Assembly (NCBI RefSeq): GCF_900172295.1
Contig: NZ_FWFL01000002.1
Span: forward strand, 124,001-188,000
DNA length: 64,000 nucleotides
From: Roseovarius litorisediminis
GTDB lineage: Bacteria; Pseudomonadota; Alphaproteobacteria; Rhodobacterales; Rhodobacteraceae
Direction of reading: 5' to 3'
The position numbers and the translations under genes are program-made. Positions 54,242 to 64,000 of the stretch are shown here, in pieces; the first letter of the stretch is position 1, and every line of letters begins with the position of its first letter. The notes below the pieces were generated by a model. That model searched no databases and was not told where the DNA came from. It worked only from the letters and a program-made list of their open reading frames with translations.

Positions 54242-56614
54242 TCAATCATAATTGCCCTTCACACGTTCTTTGGTGGGGTCGAAATGCGGGTAGGGCACGA
54301 TGCGGGCCTTGAGGCGTTTTTGCTGGCCGTCCAATTGGCCGATTTCGATCTCGGTGCCGGGGGCGGCATGGGCAGTCGTGATACGGGCAAGGGCGATGTT
54401 TTTGCCAAGGAAGGGTGATTTCATTGCCGAGGTCACCTCGCCCACCTGAGCCTTGCCGATGCGCAGGCAATCGCCCGGAGAGGCGACTATGCCACCCTCG
54501 ACTTCCAATCCGACCATCTGGCGATGGGGGTGCAGTTTGCGTTCTTCCAGAACGGCGCGACCGATGAAATCATCCTCTTTGCTTTTCAACGGCACGGTAA
54601 AGCCGATGCCGGCCTCAAAGGGGTCGGTCTGGTCGTCAAATTCACTGCCTGCAAAGATCAGTCCGGCCTCAATCCGAACGAGATCAAGTGCGGCAAGGCC
54701 AAAGGGCGTCAGTCCCATCGGCTCACCCACTTTCCAGATGGCATCGAAGACTTCGACCGCGTCCTTGGGGTGGCAGAACACCTCGTATCCCAGTTCCCCG
54801 GAATAGCCGGCGCGTCCCAGAACAACCGAGGTGCCGTTATAGTCGCCCAGCCGGGCAGTGGTGAAACGGAACATGCCAAGTTCCTCGACTGTTGGGCTGG
54901 TGGGCGGTGTCCAAAGCACCTGTTTCAGGATGTCGCGTGATAACGGTCCCTGAATGGCGACGTTATGCAACTGATCGGTGGAACTGCGCACCCAGGCATT
55001 CAGCCCGCGTTTCTGGGCCTGTTCACGCAGCCACAGGCCCGAGGTGTCATTGCCGCCGATCCAGCGGAAATTCGTCTCACCCAGACGGAAGACAGTGCCG
55101 TCGTCGATCATGCCGCCGTGTTCATAACACATGGCGGTATAGGTGATCTGGCCTACGGCCAGCTTTTTCATGTTGCGGGTAACGCAGACCTGCATCAGCT
55201 CTTCGGCGTCGGGGCCGGTCACCTCGTATTTGCGCAGCGGCGACAGGTCCATGATCACGGCCTTTTCCCGGCAGGCCCAGTATTCGGCAATGGCGCCGTG
55301 GTTGGACATCTGGTTGGGCAGCCAATAGCCCTGATATTCCACGAAATCGCGGGTGTGGCGGGCAAAGCAATCGTAAAATCCGGTTTTCTTGGTTTCTTCC
55401 ACATCGGCCTCCGCTGATTTTCGATAGCCGACCGAGCGGCTGAAGTCGTTTTCCGCACCATAGGTGCGCAGTTGAATGTCTGTTGGGTTCCAGCCGTTGG
55501 CCGGGTCTACGTCGCAGGGGCAGGCGGTTGAGACGCAGACAAGATCGGTCAGCGCGCGCAACAGCACAAAATCACCCGGCCGCGACCAGGGATCATCCAT
55601 GCCGATGGCGTTGGTGTCGTCCAGCATGGTGTTGAAGAAAAAGTTGATGGCGGGCCAGCCGCCGCGCGGGCGGATGCCGTATTGGGCCAGATCGGCATTC
55701 ATGTTGTCAGAACAGTTTACGTGGCCGGGATAGCCCAGATCCTCGTAGTAGCGTGCGGTGCAGGCAAGGCCAAAGGTGTCATGGCGACCGCAGGTATCCT
55801 GTACGATTTCAACCAGCGCTTCCTGATCGACACTCCAGTATTTTGAAAAGATGCCGGGCGTGGGGTAGAGAGAGCCCATAAGCGCGCGGGTGGTTGTCGG
55901 GTCGATCTCGCGTTCGATACCTTTGTCCAGTGAACGCAGGGAAAAGGCCTGAAAATCCGAGCATTCGCGGCCCTGCACATCAAGGATCTGGATAAACTCG
56001 CCTTTCTTGACCTCGTAGCTGTAGGCTTGTCCGGGCTGGATATTGGCATCCTGCAGCGGGTCGGCCAGAGGGTCGGGTGGGGTAAGGTTGCCCTTGGCAT
56101 GTTTGGGATCAGCGCGACGGATATAAAGGATCAGTTCGGTCGGCGGGTTTTGCGCGCCCGGGTCCATCGGGCCACCGGGGGCGGCGACGATGAGCAGACC
56201 GTCGCAAGAGATGTGGAAGGTGGCCATATCGCCGGGGTTCGAGCCTTGGGTAAAGATGCGCACCGCCTGCGCGCGGCCAAGGTCAAAGCCTGCCTTGTCC
56301 AGCGCACGGGCAACTTTGGCACCGGATGCCGAGCCGTTGGCCAGAACGGAAATCACGCCTTCGGCGGGTCCATCGCTGGTTGCGCCCATCATGCCTGCGT
56401 CAGATTTTCCGTCAGGCGTGAAAAATACCAGTTCGCCCGTTTGCAGGCCTTCGCGATCCTGCACCGAAATCTGGTCACCTTTATAGACGGGTACTGCTCG
56501 CGAGCCGCCGCCGGGGATCGGGTGACGTTCGGTGCCTTGCGGCAGGATCGGCAGGCCGGGGGTGATGACGCCGGCACGCTCGTACGGGGTTTCAAAGATC
56601 GGGGTTACATTCAT
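54242..56614 (-). CDS. tdm: Trimethylamine N-oxide demethylase (DUF1989 plus GcvT-like)
   Basis: Tdm splits trimethylamine N-oxide to dimethylamine and formaldehyde and hands the one-carbon unit to tetrahydrofolate. The 790-residue protein has an N-terminal DUF1989-type metal domain (about 25-410) and a C-terminal GcvT/aminomethyltransferase domain (about 420-790; YQGYWLPNQMSNHGAIAEYW, GRAGYSGELGYEVF). In the first half, Asp220 (RECSDFQAF), Cys285 (LACTARYY), Cys301 (HVNCSDNMN) and Cys365 (STACPCDVD) are candidate zinc ligands; the spacing agrees with what I remember of the Ruegeria enzyme. I chose ATG 56614 (MNVTPIFETPYERAG). It overlaps the cupin gene by four bases and ends the tmoXWV operon. 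Closely related betaine or dimethylglycine enzymes are the alternative, but the DUF1989 fusion favours Tdm. Confidence 0.83.
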   Translation of the reverse strand: MNVTPIFETPYERAGVITPGLPILPQGTERHPIPGGGSRAVPVYKGDQISVQDREGLQTGELVFFTPDGKSDAGMMGATSDGPAEGVISVLANGSASGAKVARALDKAGFDLGRAQAVRIFTQGSNPGDMATFHISCDGLLIVAAPGGPMDPGAQNPPTELILYIRRADPKHAKGNLTPPDPLADPLQDANIQPGQAYSYEVKKGEFIQILDVQGRECSDFQAFSLRSLDKGIEREIDPTTTRALMGSLYPTPGIFSKYWSVDQEALVEIVQDTCGRHDTFGLACTARYYEDLGYPGHVNCSDNMNADLAQYGIRPRGGWPAINFFFNTMLDDTNAIGMDDPWSRPGDFVLLRALTDLVCVSTACPCDVDPANGWNPTDIQLRTYGAENDFSRSVGYRKSAEADVEETKKTGFYDCFARHTRDFVEYQGYWLPNQMSNHGAIAEYWACREKAVIMDLSPLRKYEVTGPDAEELMQVCVTRNMKKLAVGQITYTAMCYEHGGMIDDGTVFRLGETNFRWIGGNDTSGLWLREQAQKRGLNAWVRSSTDQLHNVAIQGPLSRDILKQVLWTPPTSPTVEELGMFRFTTARLGDYNGTSVVLGRAGYSGELGYEVFCHPKDAVEVFDAIWKVGEPMGLTPFGLAALDLVRIEAGLIFAGSEFDDQTDPFEAGIGFTVPLKSKEDDFIGRAVLEERKLHPHRQMVGLEVEGGIVASPGDCLRIGKAQVGEVTSAMKSPFLGKNIALARITTAHAAPGTEIEIGQLDGQQKRLKARIVPYPHFDPTKERVKGNYD

Positions 56615-56994
56615 GAGGGGGCTTCCCATTCGCCATGCAGATATTCGGTGGTTGTGCCACGCTGGGTGACAACCAGTTTGCAGCCCGAGGGGGTGACCGA
56701 GAAATGTTCGGACCCGGGCGCGAGGCTGATGAACTGGCCTGCGGTATACAGGTGGCCGTCGTGGTCGGCCAGATCGCCCTCGACAATGTAGAATTCTTCG
56801 GCGCCGTTGTGGCGGTGCGGATTGCATTTGGTGCCGGGGGCCATGATCATCAGATAGCTGCCCATGCCTGTTTTCTGATCAAACGAGATGTTGCGCCAAA
56901 GCACGTCTTGGTCTGGCAGGCCCAAAAGGTTCATTGGTTCAAACCCGGCCGGATCGAAATCTACAACTGTTCGGAATTCATTGATCGCGCCCAT
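56611..56994 (-). CDS. Small single-domain cupin protein
   Basis: This 127-residue protein has a cupin barrel. Metal ligands are likely in CNPHRHNGAEEFYIVEGD (His, His, Glu; about 55-72), and the second motif in SLAPGSEHFSVTP (His, about 95). It has no signal peptide. Stop and start codons overlap with tmoV on one side and tdm on the other (ATGA on both), so it is surely made with them. Its reaction is not known; it could act on dimethylamine or formaldehyde metabolism, sense a product, or protect Tdm from its metal or aldehyde. Confidence 0.8.
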   Translation of the reverse strand: MGAINEFRTVVDFDPAGFEPMNLLGLPDQDVLWRNISFDQKTGMGSYLMIMAPGTKCNPHRHNGAEEFYIVEGDLADHDGHLYTAGQFISLAPGSEHFSVTPSGCKLVVTQRGTTTEYLHGEWEAPS

Positions 56995-58967
56995 CAGCCC
57001 AGTCCTAATGCCTTTTTACGTTTTTCAGCCCAGCTCATGATGGTCAGATCAAAGGTCAGCGCCATCAGGGACACGTTCATGCCCAGTACGATGTTTTTAC
57101 CCAATTCGGTCCCGGCGAGGGTTTTCTGCAATTCCTGCCCCAGATCCTGCGTACCGATAAAGGCCGCGATGATCACCATGAAAAAGGCAAAGATGATCGC
57201 CTGATTGAAACCTACTGCCATGGTTGGCAGGGCCAACGGCAGTTGCACGCTCATAAGTTTTTGCTTGGCGGTCGCGCCGGACATATCCGCCGCTTCGGTC
57301 ATTTCGGCCGGGACGGTTCGCAAACCTTCGATGGTGTAGCGGGTCAGAGGCACTGTGGTAAAGATGACGATCGAGAACACAACGGCCACGTCATTCACGC
57401 CAAACAGCATGATGGCCGGGATCAGGTAGATGAAACTGGGAAAAGTCTGTGCTGTGTCGCAGGCCAACAAGATGCGCTTTGACCATTTATCGCTGCGCGA
57501 GGCCGCAATGCCCAATGGAATGCCAATGAACGTCGAAATGATCACGGCAGAAATGACTGCGTAAAGTGTGATTACCGAACGGTCCCACCAGCCGCTTAAG
57601 GCAACGATGGAAAAGAAGATTGCCGCATAGATCGCAGGCCGTTTGCCGCCCAGATAATATGAAAGCGTTACAATCCCCAGAATGAAGGCCGAGGTCGGTA
57701 TCCACAAAAGGGCATTTCGAAACGGGATGAGCACCCAGACATTAAGGAACCAGCGCAGCCATTCTGTCACCGCCTGTATGGCGTCGATGGCCAGAATGCC
57801 CTTGATCAGATTGTCCAGTTCTTTGCCCTGGGTAAAAGATTGCTGGCGGGTTATGTGGTCCGCCACCTGCACCACCTGTGCAATTAGTACGAAGGCCACA
57901 AAGGCGGCAACTGTAGCCAGGGCGTAACCGTGGCGTTTCCACCATGGTGTGCCACGCTCAAAATGTTCGGGTAGTTTGATGACCCACGCCTTGGACATCC
58001 GATCAAGCATTACAGCGATCAGCACGATGGTAACGCCAATCTCAAAACTGCGCCCCAGTTTGAAACTGCCCATCATCGCCAGCAGTTTGGCCCCCAGTCC
58101 GGGCATCCCGATAAAGGCAGTCAAAACAACCATGGCCAGACAAAGCATGATCACCTGGTTGACGCCGACCAGAATCTCGGTGCGCGCGGCAGGAATATAG
58201 ACAGATCGCAGCATCTGCCATTTGGAACAGCCTGCCATCTTGCCCGCTTCAACCACCTCGGGTGAGACTTTTTTCAAACCCAGTGTTGTCATCAGGATCA
58301 TTGGCGGGATGGCGTATATGATGGTGGCCACCGCCCCCGCTGTTGGCCCGACTTTGAAAAAGATCACTGCAGGCAGCAGATAGGTGAAAAACGGTAAAGT
58401 CTGGAGAACCGACAGTATCGGCTTGATTGCACGGTCGAACCATGCCCACTTCCAGGCGATAATCCCAAGAAAAAGCCCGATGAGAAAGGCCATTGGTGCC
58501 GCGACAGCCAGCACCGACATGGTTTGCATCGCAATTTTCCACTGGCCGATCAGAGCTGTCCAGACAAATGTTCCGCCCGCCAGAAGCGCCATGCGCCAGC
58601 CACCAAGGTAATAACCGATTACGGCGGCAGTGGCAGCAATTGCGGTCCAGGGGATGGGCTCAAAATTCGGCCAGCGGCGTTTGCCGAACAACAGGTTGGC
58701 CGTTGTATCAAGCATGAATTCAAGCGGCCCTTCGGCGATCCAGCGTGTCAGTACGGCCAGTTTCAGATCGTCTATGATGAAGTTGAATATCGCGTCCATC
58801 CAAACGGCCATGGGCGGAATCCAGGCTTCTGGCAGGCGGATCAGGAAATCTGGCAGAATAGGTTTAGCCGCGGTCAGAAGGACCGCCACCGCGATCATAA
58901 TCTGAATAATGCGGGTCTTGCTCAGCCCGGTCGAACCATCGCTCATGTCTGTTGCGATATTGGCCAT
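56994..58967 (-). CDS. tmoV: TMAO ABC transporter permease TmoV (fused double permease)
   Basis: This 657-residue inner-membrane protein is a QAT-family permease related to OpuAB/ProW, but with two permease domains in one chain. Each half has its own BPD_transp_1 region: about 165-345 (AGKMAGCSKWQMLRSVYIPA as the EAA loop) and about 455-640 (EAADMSGATAKQKLMSVQLP). Two fused domains would form the whole channel. The start is ATG 58967, one base after the tmoW stop. The substrate, TMAO, is inferred from tdm in the same operon and from the TmoX-like binding protein; glycine betaine or choline are alternatives. Confidence 0.85.
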   Translation of the reverse strand: MANIATDMSDGSTGLSKTRIIQIMIAVAVLLTAAKPILPDFLIRLPEAWIPPMAVWMDAIFNFIIDDLKLAVLTRWIAEGPLEFMLDTTANLLFGKRRWPNFEPIPWTAIAATAAVIGYYLGGWRMALLAGGTFVWTALIGQWKIAMQTMSVLAVAAPMAFLIGLFLGIIAWKWAWFDRAIKPILSVLQTLPFFTYLLPAVIFFKVGPTAGAVATIIYAIPPMILMTTLGLKKVSPEVVEAGKMAGCSKWQMLRSVYIPAARTEILVGVNQVIMLCLAMVVLTAFIGMPGLGAKLLAMMGSFKLGRSFEIGVTIVLIAVMLDRMSKAWVIKLPEHFERGTPWWKRHGYALATVAAFVAFVLIAQVVQVADHITRQQSFTQGKELDNLIKGILAIDAIQAVTEWLRWFLNVWVLIPFRNALLWIPTSAFILGIVTLSYYLGGKRPAIYAAIFFSIVALSGWWDRSVITLYAVISAVIISTFIGIPLGIAASRSDKWSKRILLACDTAQTFPSFIYLIPAIMLFGVNDVAVVFSIVIFTTVPLTRYTIEGLRTVPAEMTEAADMSGATAKQKLMSVQLPLALPTMAVGFNQAIIFAFFMVIIAAFIGTQDLGQELQKTLAGTELGKNIVLGMNVSLMALTFDLTIMSWAEKRKKALGLG

Positions 58968-58968
58968 G

Positions 58969-59997
58969 TCACTCTGTCCCCAACAGGACATCAAGCGCTT
59001 CCTGCCGGTTCATCGCCCCCAGCAGGGTGCCATTTTTATCAGCCACCGGAATTTCGTCGCGCGTGTCGTTGACCAGCTGCCTGGCCAGTTGATGAATGGT
59101 TCTTTCGGCGGGAAACGGATCACCCTCGGGCGCTTTGCCGTTTAAAGGTTTCACAAGGACACGAGCGTGAACGACTCGCGCCTTGTCAATTTCTTCCGTG
59201 AACTTGCGCACATAAGGTGTGGCCGGGTTCAAAACGATCTGATCCGGTGTATCACATTGTTCCACGGCGCCTTCTTTCATGATGGCGATCCGGTCGGCAA
59301 GGCGCAGGGCTTCGTCGAAGTCATGGGTGATAAAGACGATGGTTTTGCCCAGCATTTCCTGCAGGCGCAGAAATTCGTCCTGCATTTCACGTCGGATCAG
59401 CGGATCAAGCGCCGAGAAAGGTTCGTCGAGAAACCAGATGTCTGGCTCGATCGCCAGGCTGCGGGCGATACCAACACGTTGCTGCTGGCCACCTGACAGT
59501 TCGCGGGGGAAATATTCTTCGCGGCCTTCAAGGCCCACCAGCTTGATGACTTCAAGCGCCCGTTCGCGGCGGTCGTGTTTGTCTTGCCCGCGCATTTCCA
59601 GCGGGAAGGCGACGTTGTCCAGCACTGTGCGGTGTGGCAACAGGCCAAATGACTGGAATACCATGCCCATTTTCTGGCGGCGCATGTCAATCAGGGCCTT
59701 GTCGTCAAGCTCCATGATGTTCTGGCCTTCGACGATGATCTCACCGCCGGTAATTTCATGCAGGCGGGAAAAACAACGTACCAGCGTGGACTTACCCGAG
59801 CCGGACAGGCCCATGATCACCAGCATTTCGCCACGACTTACGTCCAGCGATACGTCCTTGACCCCGGCGATATATCCGTCAGCCTGAATGCTCTCATAGC
59901 TGAGCCCCTGGGGCATTGCTGCCAGATATTGCCTTGGCGATGGGCCAAAAAGCTTCCAGACGTTGCGGCATGAAATGACAGGAGTGTCGACGGTCAT
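58969..59997 (-). CDS. tmoW: TMAO ABC transporter ATPase TmoW
   Basis: This 342-residue ATPase energises the importer. It shows Walker A GLSGSGKST (about 63-71), Q-loop VFQSFGLLPHRTV (about 116), signature LSGGQQQRV (about 167), Walker B IWFLDEPFSALDP (about 187) and the switch His in FITHDFDEA. The C-terminal 70 residues (about 270-342) have CBS-like character, as in OpuAA and ProV, where they respond to ionic strength; only about one CBS repeat is present. It begins 167 bases after tmoX and one base before tmoV. Confidence 0.88.
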   Translation of the reverse strand: MTVDTPVISCRNVWKLFGPSPRQYLAAMPQGLSYESIQADGYIAGVKDVSLDVSRGEMLVIMGLSGSGKSTLVRCFSRLHEITGGEIIVEGQNIMELDDKALIDMRRQKMGMVFQSFGLLPHRTVLDNVAFPLEMRGQDKHDRRERALEVIKLVGLEGREEYFPRELSGGQQQRVGIARSLAIEPDIWFLDEPFSALDPLIRREMQDEFLRLQEMLGKTIVFITHDFDEALRLADRIAIMKEGAVEQCDTPDQIVLNPATPYVRKFTEEIDKARVVHARVLVKPLNGKAPEGDPFPAERTIHQLARQLVNDTRDEIPVADKNGTLLGAMNRQEALDVLLGTE

Positions 59998-60108
59998 CAG
60001 GAAACTTCTTTCATGGGATTTCTCAGGTGATCCTCAATTGGAAAACCTTGTTTTGGCTGGAAACGCCGCCCAGATGCAAATGCATGGACGGGTTTACCAA
60101 AGAAACTG

Positions 60109-60147
60109 GCCGGACCGGTTCGATAAGGATTATCGTGCCGGTCCGGC
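60109..60147 (-). terminator. Long hairpin between tmoX and tmoW (attenuator or stabiliser)
   Basis: GCCGGACCGG (60109-60118) and CCGGTCCGGC (60138-60147) form a perfect 10-bp stem, and CGATAA/TTATCG inside extends it. In the minus direction no long U-run follows, so it more likely stops exonucleases or partially terminates, giving more TmoX than TmoW/V. Binding-protein genes of ABC operons often have such a hairpin. Confidence 0.65.
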
Positions 60148-60164
60148 ATCCGTATCTTCGTTTT

Positions 60165-61304
<1,140 letters not shown>

Positions 61305-62237
61305 ATGCTGAAAAATCGCGCGGTTCTGCCACGGCTGGATTATCTGTTGTCATTCGAGGTCGCGGCGGAACTGGAAAGCTTTTCTGCCGCCGCAAATGAG
61401 TTGAATGTCAGCGAAACCGCTGTCAGCCGCAAGATCAGGCTGCTTGAATTACACTATCAATGTGCGCTTTTCGTGCGCGGACATCGGTCCGTGCGGTTGA
61501 CAGATATGGGGCGTAAATTGTTGAACGGTGTCTCGCCCGCACTGGAGTCGCTGGCGCGCGTTTCCGAAGATATGTGCAACGATTTGGAAAAAAGTTCGGT
61601 GCGACTGGCGGCCACCAACTCGGTTGCGTCTTTATGGATCATGCCAAGATTGGCCAAATTTCACGCGGCCAATTGCAATATAACAATCAGTCTTGTCTCG
61701 TCCGATCGTGATGCAGAATGCCTGAGTGATGATTTTGAGCTGATTATTCTGCGCGGTGATGGCCAGTGGCCGGGTTTCGAAGCGCGCGAGTTGTTCGGCG
61801 AGACCGTTTTTCCGGTATGCGCCCCGGGGTATCTGGAAAACCATCTGACGTTTGGGGGTCCAGAAGACTTTTTGAACCATTCCTTGATTGAGGTCAGTAA
61901 CAATCACACCGAGTGGCTGAACTGGAAAACATGGTTGGCCCACAAGGGCGCAAATCCGGAAAAGGTGCGGCATTCGACCTTTGTGAACACCTATCCGCTG
62001 GCCATACAGGCAGCTGTTGACGGATTGGGCGTCGCCCTTGGCTGGGGCCATCTGGTGGACCGGCATTTGCAGGCGGGAACATTGGTGAGGCCCCTGGGGG
62101 CAGAGCACGTGCGCACGAAATCAGGCTATTATCTGTTGCGGCGGCAAGGCGCCAAGGCCCACGCCGAAAGCGATGTGGTGGCCAATTGGCTGTTGCAGGA
62201 AAGCGCGGGGCGTACGCGATACAGGCAGTCAGTCTGA
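61305..62237 (+). CDS. LysR-type transcriptional regulator (GcvA-like)
   Basis: This 310-residue regulator has an N-terminal winged helix (about 5-64; LESFSAAANELNVSETAVSRKI is the recognition region) and a C-terminal substrate-binding domain in which NSVASLWIMPRLAKFH is typical of the GcvA subgroup. I chose ATG 61305 (MLKNRAVLPRLDYL) with AAGGA upstream; the longer frame starts at TTG 61278. Being divergent from tmoX, it probably controls the TMAO operon and may be induced by TMAO or another methylated amine. It converges on the deacetylase-like gene with a four-base gap. Confidence 0.88.
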   Translation: MLKNRAVLPRLDYLLSFEVAAELESFSAAANELNVSETAVSRKIRLLELHYQCALFVRGHRSVRLTDMGRKLLNGVSPALESLARVSEDMCNDLEKSSVRLAATNSVASLWIMPRLAKFHAANCNITISLVSSDRDAECLSDDFELIILRGDGQWPGFEARELFGETVFPVCAPGYLENHLTFGGPEDFLNHSLIEVSNNHTEWLNWKTWLAHKGANPEKVRHSTFVNTYPLAIQAAVDGLGVALGWGHLVDRHLQAGTLVRPLGAEHVRTKSGYYLLRRQGAKAHAESDVVANWLLQESAGRTRYRQSV

Positions 62238-62241
62238 GGGC

Positions 62242-63168
62242 TCAGCCGCCTCGCGCTATCAAAACATCTACATGGGCGGCAACACTGGCAGCCAAAGCAT
62301 TCAGATCATAACCGCCTTCCAGTGACGCCACGATATGGCCATCGCAATGGGTGTCTGCCAGATCGCAAAGCTTTTCGGTAATCCATGAAAAATCCTGTGT
62401 TTCCAGCATTATGCCAGCCAACGGGTCTGCCTTGTGGGCGTCAAACCCGGCCGAGATCAAGATAAGTTGCGGGGCAAACTGATCCACCGCGGGAAGGATG
62501 ATGTTTGTCATCGCCTGCCGAAAATCGGTGCTACCCGCGCCATCATGCATGGGGACATTGATAACGTTGTTATCAGTGCCGGTTTCCTGCGCATACCCCG
62601 TGCCGGGGAAAAGCGGCATTTGGTGGGTCGAACAAAACAGCACACGGGCGTCATTTTGCAGCAGATCCTGCGTGCCGTTGCCGTGGTGGACATCAAAATC
62701 GACAATCGCGACACGGGACAACCCGTGATGGTCCAGCGCGTGTTTTGCGGCGATCGCCACGGTCCCGAACAGGCAAAAACCCATGGGGGTCTGGGTTTCG
62801 GCGTGGTGGCCGGGCGGGCGGCAGGCGACAAAGGCATTGCGGGCCTCGCCGGCCAAAACCATATCGACCGCGCGCACAGCGCCGCCCGCCGCGCGCAAGG
62901 CTGCCGACAAGGTGCCGGGTGACATGAATGTATCGCCATCCAGCGCAACGGTTTTGGACTCCGGTGCAGCGGCGCGGATCGCGTCGATATAGGCGCGGGG
63001 GTGCGCGCGCATCAGATCTTCGTCCGTGGCCAGCGGTGCGTCCACCCGCGTCAGGTTTTTCCCATTTAACGTAGTCAGGATGAATTCTAACCGGGCTACC
63101 TGCTCGGGGTGGCCCTGCGGATTCTTGTGGTTCAGGCAATCTGCATGGGTGATCAGGGCTGTTGTCAT
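62242..63168 (-). CDS. Histone deacetylase-family amidohydrolase
   Basis: This 308-residue zinc hydrolase belongs to the class II HDAC/acetylpolyamine amidohydrolase superfamily. The full set of motifs is present: RPPGHHAE (about 133), IVDFDVHHGNGTQ (Asp and His zinc ligands, about 172), SAGFDAHKADPLAG (second Asp ligand, about 245) and EGGYDL near the C terminus. In bacteria such enzymes act on acetylated polyamines, amines or other small amides. The ATG at 63168 has GGAGG upstream; the longer frame runs into the next gene's upstream region. It follows the TMAO block, but is convergent with the regulator, so a link is only positional. Confidence 0.88.
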   Translation of the reverse strand: MTTALITHADCLNHKNPQGHPEQVARLEFILTTLNGKNLTRVDAPLATDEDLMRAHPRAYIDAIRAAAPESKTVALDGDTFMSPGTLSAALRAAGGAVRAVDMVLAGEARNAFVACRPPGHHAETQTPMGFCLFGTVAIAAKHALDHHGLSRVAIVDFDVHHGNGTQDLLQNDARVLFCSTHQMPLFPGTGYAQETGTDNNVINVPMHDGAGSTDFRQAMTNIILPAVDQFAPQLILISAGFDAHKADPLAGIMLETQDFSWITEKLCDLADTHCDGHIVASLEGGYDLNALAASVAAHVDVLIARGG

Positions 63169-63265
63169 TCTTTTCCTCCGGGTCGGGGTCGAAAAGAACG
63201 TGAAACCGGCTGCATGTCCAGAGCGGGCTTGTTGCCGTGCATTGGTCATGTAAAGCTATAAAGCC

Positions 63266-64000
63266 ATGGAGCAGGATAATTCAGTACCCCAACAGGACAC
63301 CCAAGAAATTGCTCTGGGCCTGTGGAGTCAGGCCCAGGATTTTGCTTTGGGGCTGTTGCGGCCGTGGAACGCCTATCAGGTGGGGATCGCCGTCGGGCTG
63401 TTTGTGGCAGCGCATCTTTTGTCGCGTTTGCTGGCGCCGCGCCTGCATGAATGGATGCGCACGCGCGAAGGTTGGCCGAAATGGCGCATGCGTTTTCTGG
63501 TATTGGTTCACCGGCGGCTGCGGCTGATCTGCTTTGTTATTCTAAGTTGGCCCGTGATTTGGATCATGCGGGCCTATACCTGGCCCAGCCGGACTTATCT
63601 TTTGGGGATTCTGGCAAGTCTGGCATTGGCGTGGCTGGTGATAGCGATTGTCACGAGATTGATTTCAAATGGCTTTTTGCGCACGACGGTGCGCTATTTC
63701 GGTTGGACTTGGGCGACCCTGATCATCCTGAATCTGACCGGAGAAACACAGCAACTGCTGGACAGTGCAGCCGTTCATCTGGGTGAAACCCGGTTGTCTC
63801 TTTGGCTTGTGGTGCAGGCCATTGTGATTATTGGTAGCTTGTTCGCACTTGCGCGGTTCGTGTCGTCAACCACTTCGGCGCAGATTCGCAAGAACGAAGA
63901 AATATCGCCCTCTATGCAGGTGCTGGTGGTTAAATTTCTGCAGGTGCTGCTGTATGGGTCAGCCTTCTTTATCGGGTTGCGTACCGTGGGCGTTGACCTG
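63266..64000 (+). CDS. MscS-family mechanosensitive channel, N-terminal part (runs off the window)
   Basis: An open frame from ATG 63266 (MEQDNSVPQQDTQEIALGLW) continues without a stop to the last base, giving 245 codons. It has several hydrophobic segments (about 38-54, 84-101, 110-128, 140-155, 178-200 and 225 on), and the protein ends at GVDL just as the conserved MscS pore region would be expected to begin (VKFLQVLLYGSAFFIGLRTV). It is divergent from the deacetylase gene across 97 bases. The identification rests on this pattern and cannot be completed here. Many MscS paralogues carry extra N-terminal helices like these. Confidence 0.7.
   Translation, partial: MEQDNSVPQQDTQEIALGLWSQAQDFALGLLRPWNAYQVGIAVGLFVAAHLLSRLLAPRLHEWMRTREGWPKWRMRFLVLVHRRLRLICFVILSWPVIWIMRAYTWPSRTYLLGILASLALAWLVIAIVTRLISNGFLRTTVRYFGWTWATLIILNLTGETQQLLDSAAVHLGETRLSLWLVVQAIVIIGSLFALARFVSSTTSAQIRKNEEISPSMQVLVVKFLQVLLYGSAFFIGLRTVGVDL

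Overview
The window reads as a chromosomal segment of a marine alphaproteobacterium of the Rhodobacteraceae (Roseobacter group). The reasons are the high GC content, a TMAO transport and demethylation operon (tmoXWV-tdm type), a VPLPA-CTERM surface protein, an ALDH16-type double aldehyde dehydrogenase, a serC leader RNA of the alphaproteobacterial type and a Mur/Fur-like operator on a sitABCD metal transporter. I see no rRNA, tRNA, CRISPR array, insertion sequence, prophage or integrase. Almost everything is ordinary chromosome with short gaps and many stop/start overlaps.

Layout. 0-5 kb: a fused hydantoinase/5-oxoprolinase on the minus strand, then a divergent pair (TIGR01244-type phosphatase/sulfurtransferase and a shortened 2-keto-3-deoxygalactonokinase relative). 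5-12 kb: a long leftward block with a DUF4173-like membrane protein, an OmpR-type response regulator, its histidine kinase and then sitABCD (Mn/Fe ABC importer) behind two Fur-family-like palindromes. 12-16 kb: deoC and ALDH16, separated by three tandem 20-bp palindromes. 16-20 kb: fatty acid desaturase, patatin-like phospholipase, pncB. 19.7-22 kb is the only stretch that looks accessory: an AT-richer, unrecognised zinc-ribbon/PIN-like protein gene next to arfB, unusual GTACG palindromes, and an independent small transcription unit (promoter, short ORF or structured RNA, strong terminator). 22-30 kb: mepA, a UMF1 transporter, thioesterase, yggT, recQ, yaaA and a hybrid sensor kinase. 30-38.5 kb: a periplasmic alpha-2-macroglobulin with an N-terminal PAN/apple-like domain, a DUF1089 glycolipid-binding protein and pbpC as one operon.

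38.5-52.5 kb: beta-ketothiolase, a PrpE-like phosphatase, the serine pathway (serA, serC with leader RNA, divergent serB), ribH2 under an FMN riboswitch, an EF-hand protein, an asparaginase, an IalB-like protein, a DUF4139 protein, asd and an MFS transporter. 52.5-54.2 kb: mostly non-coding DNA around one VPLPA-CTERM gene. 54.2-62.2 kb: the TMAO block. TmoX binds TMAO in the periplasm, TmoW and TmoV import it, and Tdm (DUF1989 plus GcvT-like domains) would demethylate it to dimethylamine and pass formaldehyde to tetrahydrofolate. A small cupin gene is wedged into the operon and a divergent LysR regulator sits upstream; no tmm is present. The window ends with a histone-deacetylase-family amidohydrolase and the start of an MscS-type channel gene that runs off the right edge.

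The least explained items are the zinc-ribbon/PIN-like protein and the small RNA or peptide unit on either side of arfB, the paired-palindrome repeat found at two places, and the PAN-A2M/DUF1089/PbpC arrangement. Gene starts were moved from the longest open frame where a ribosome binding site and family similarity supported it; these cases are stated in the entries.
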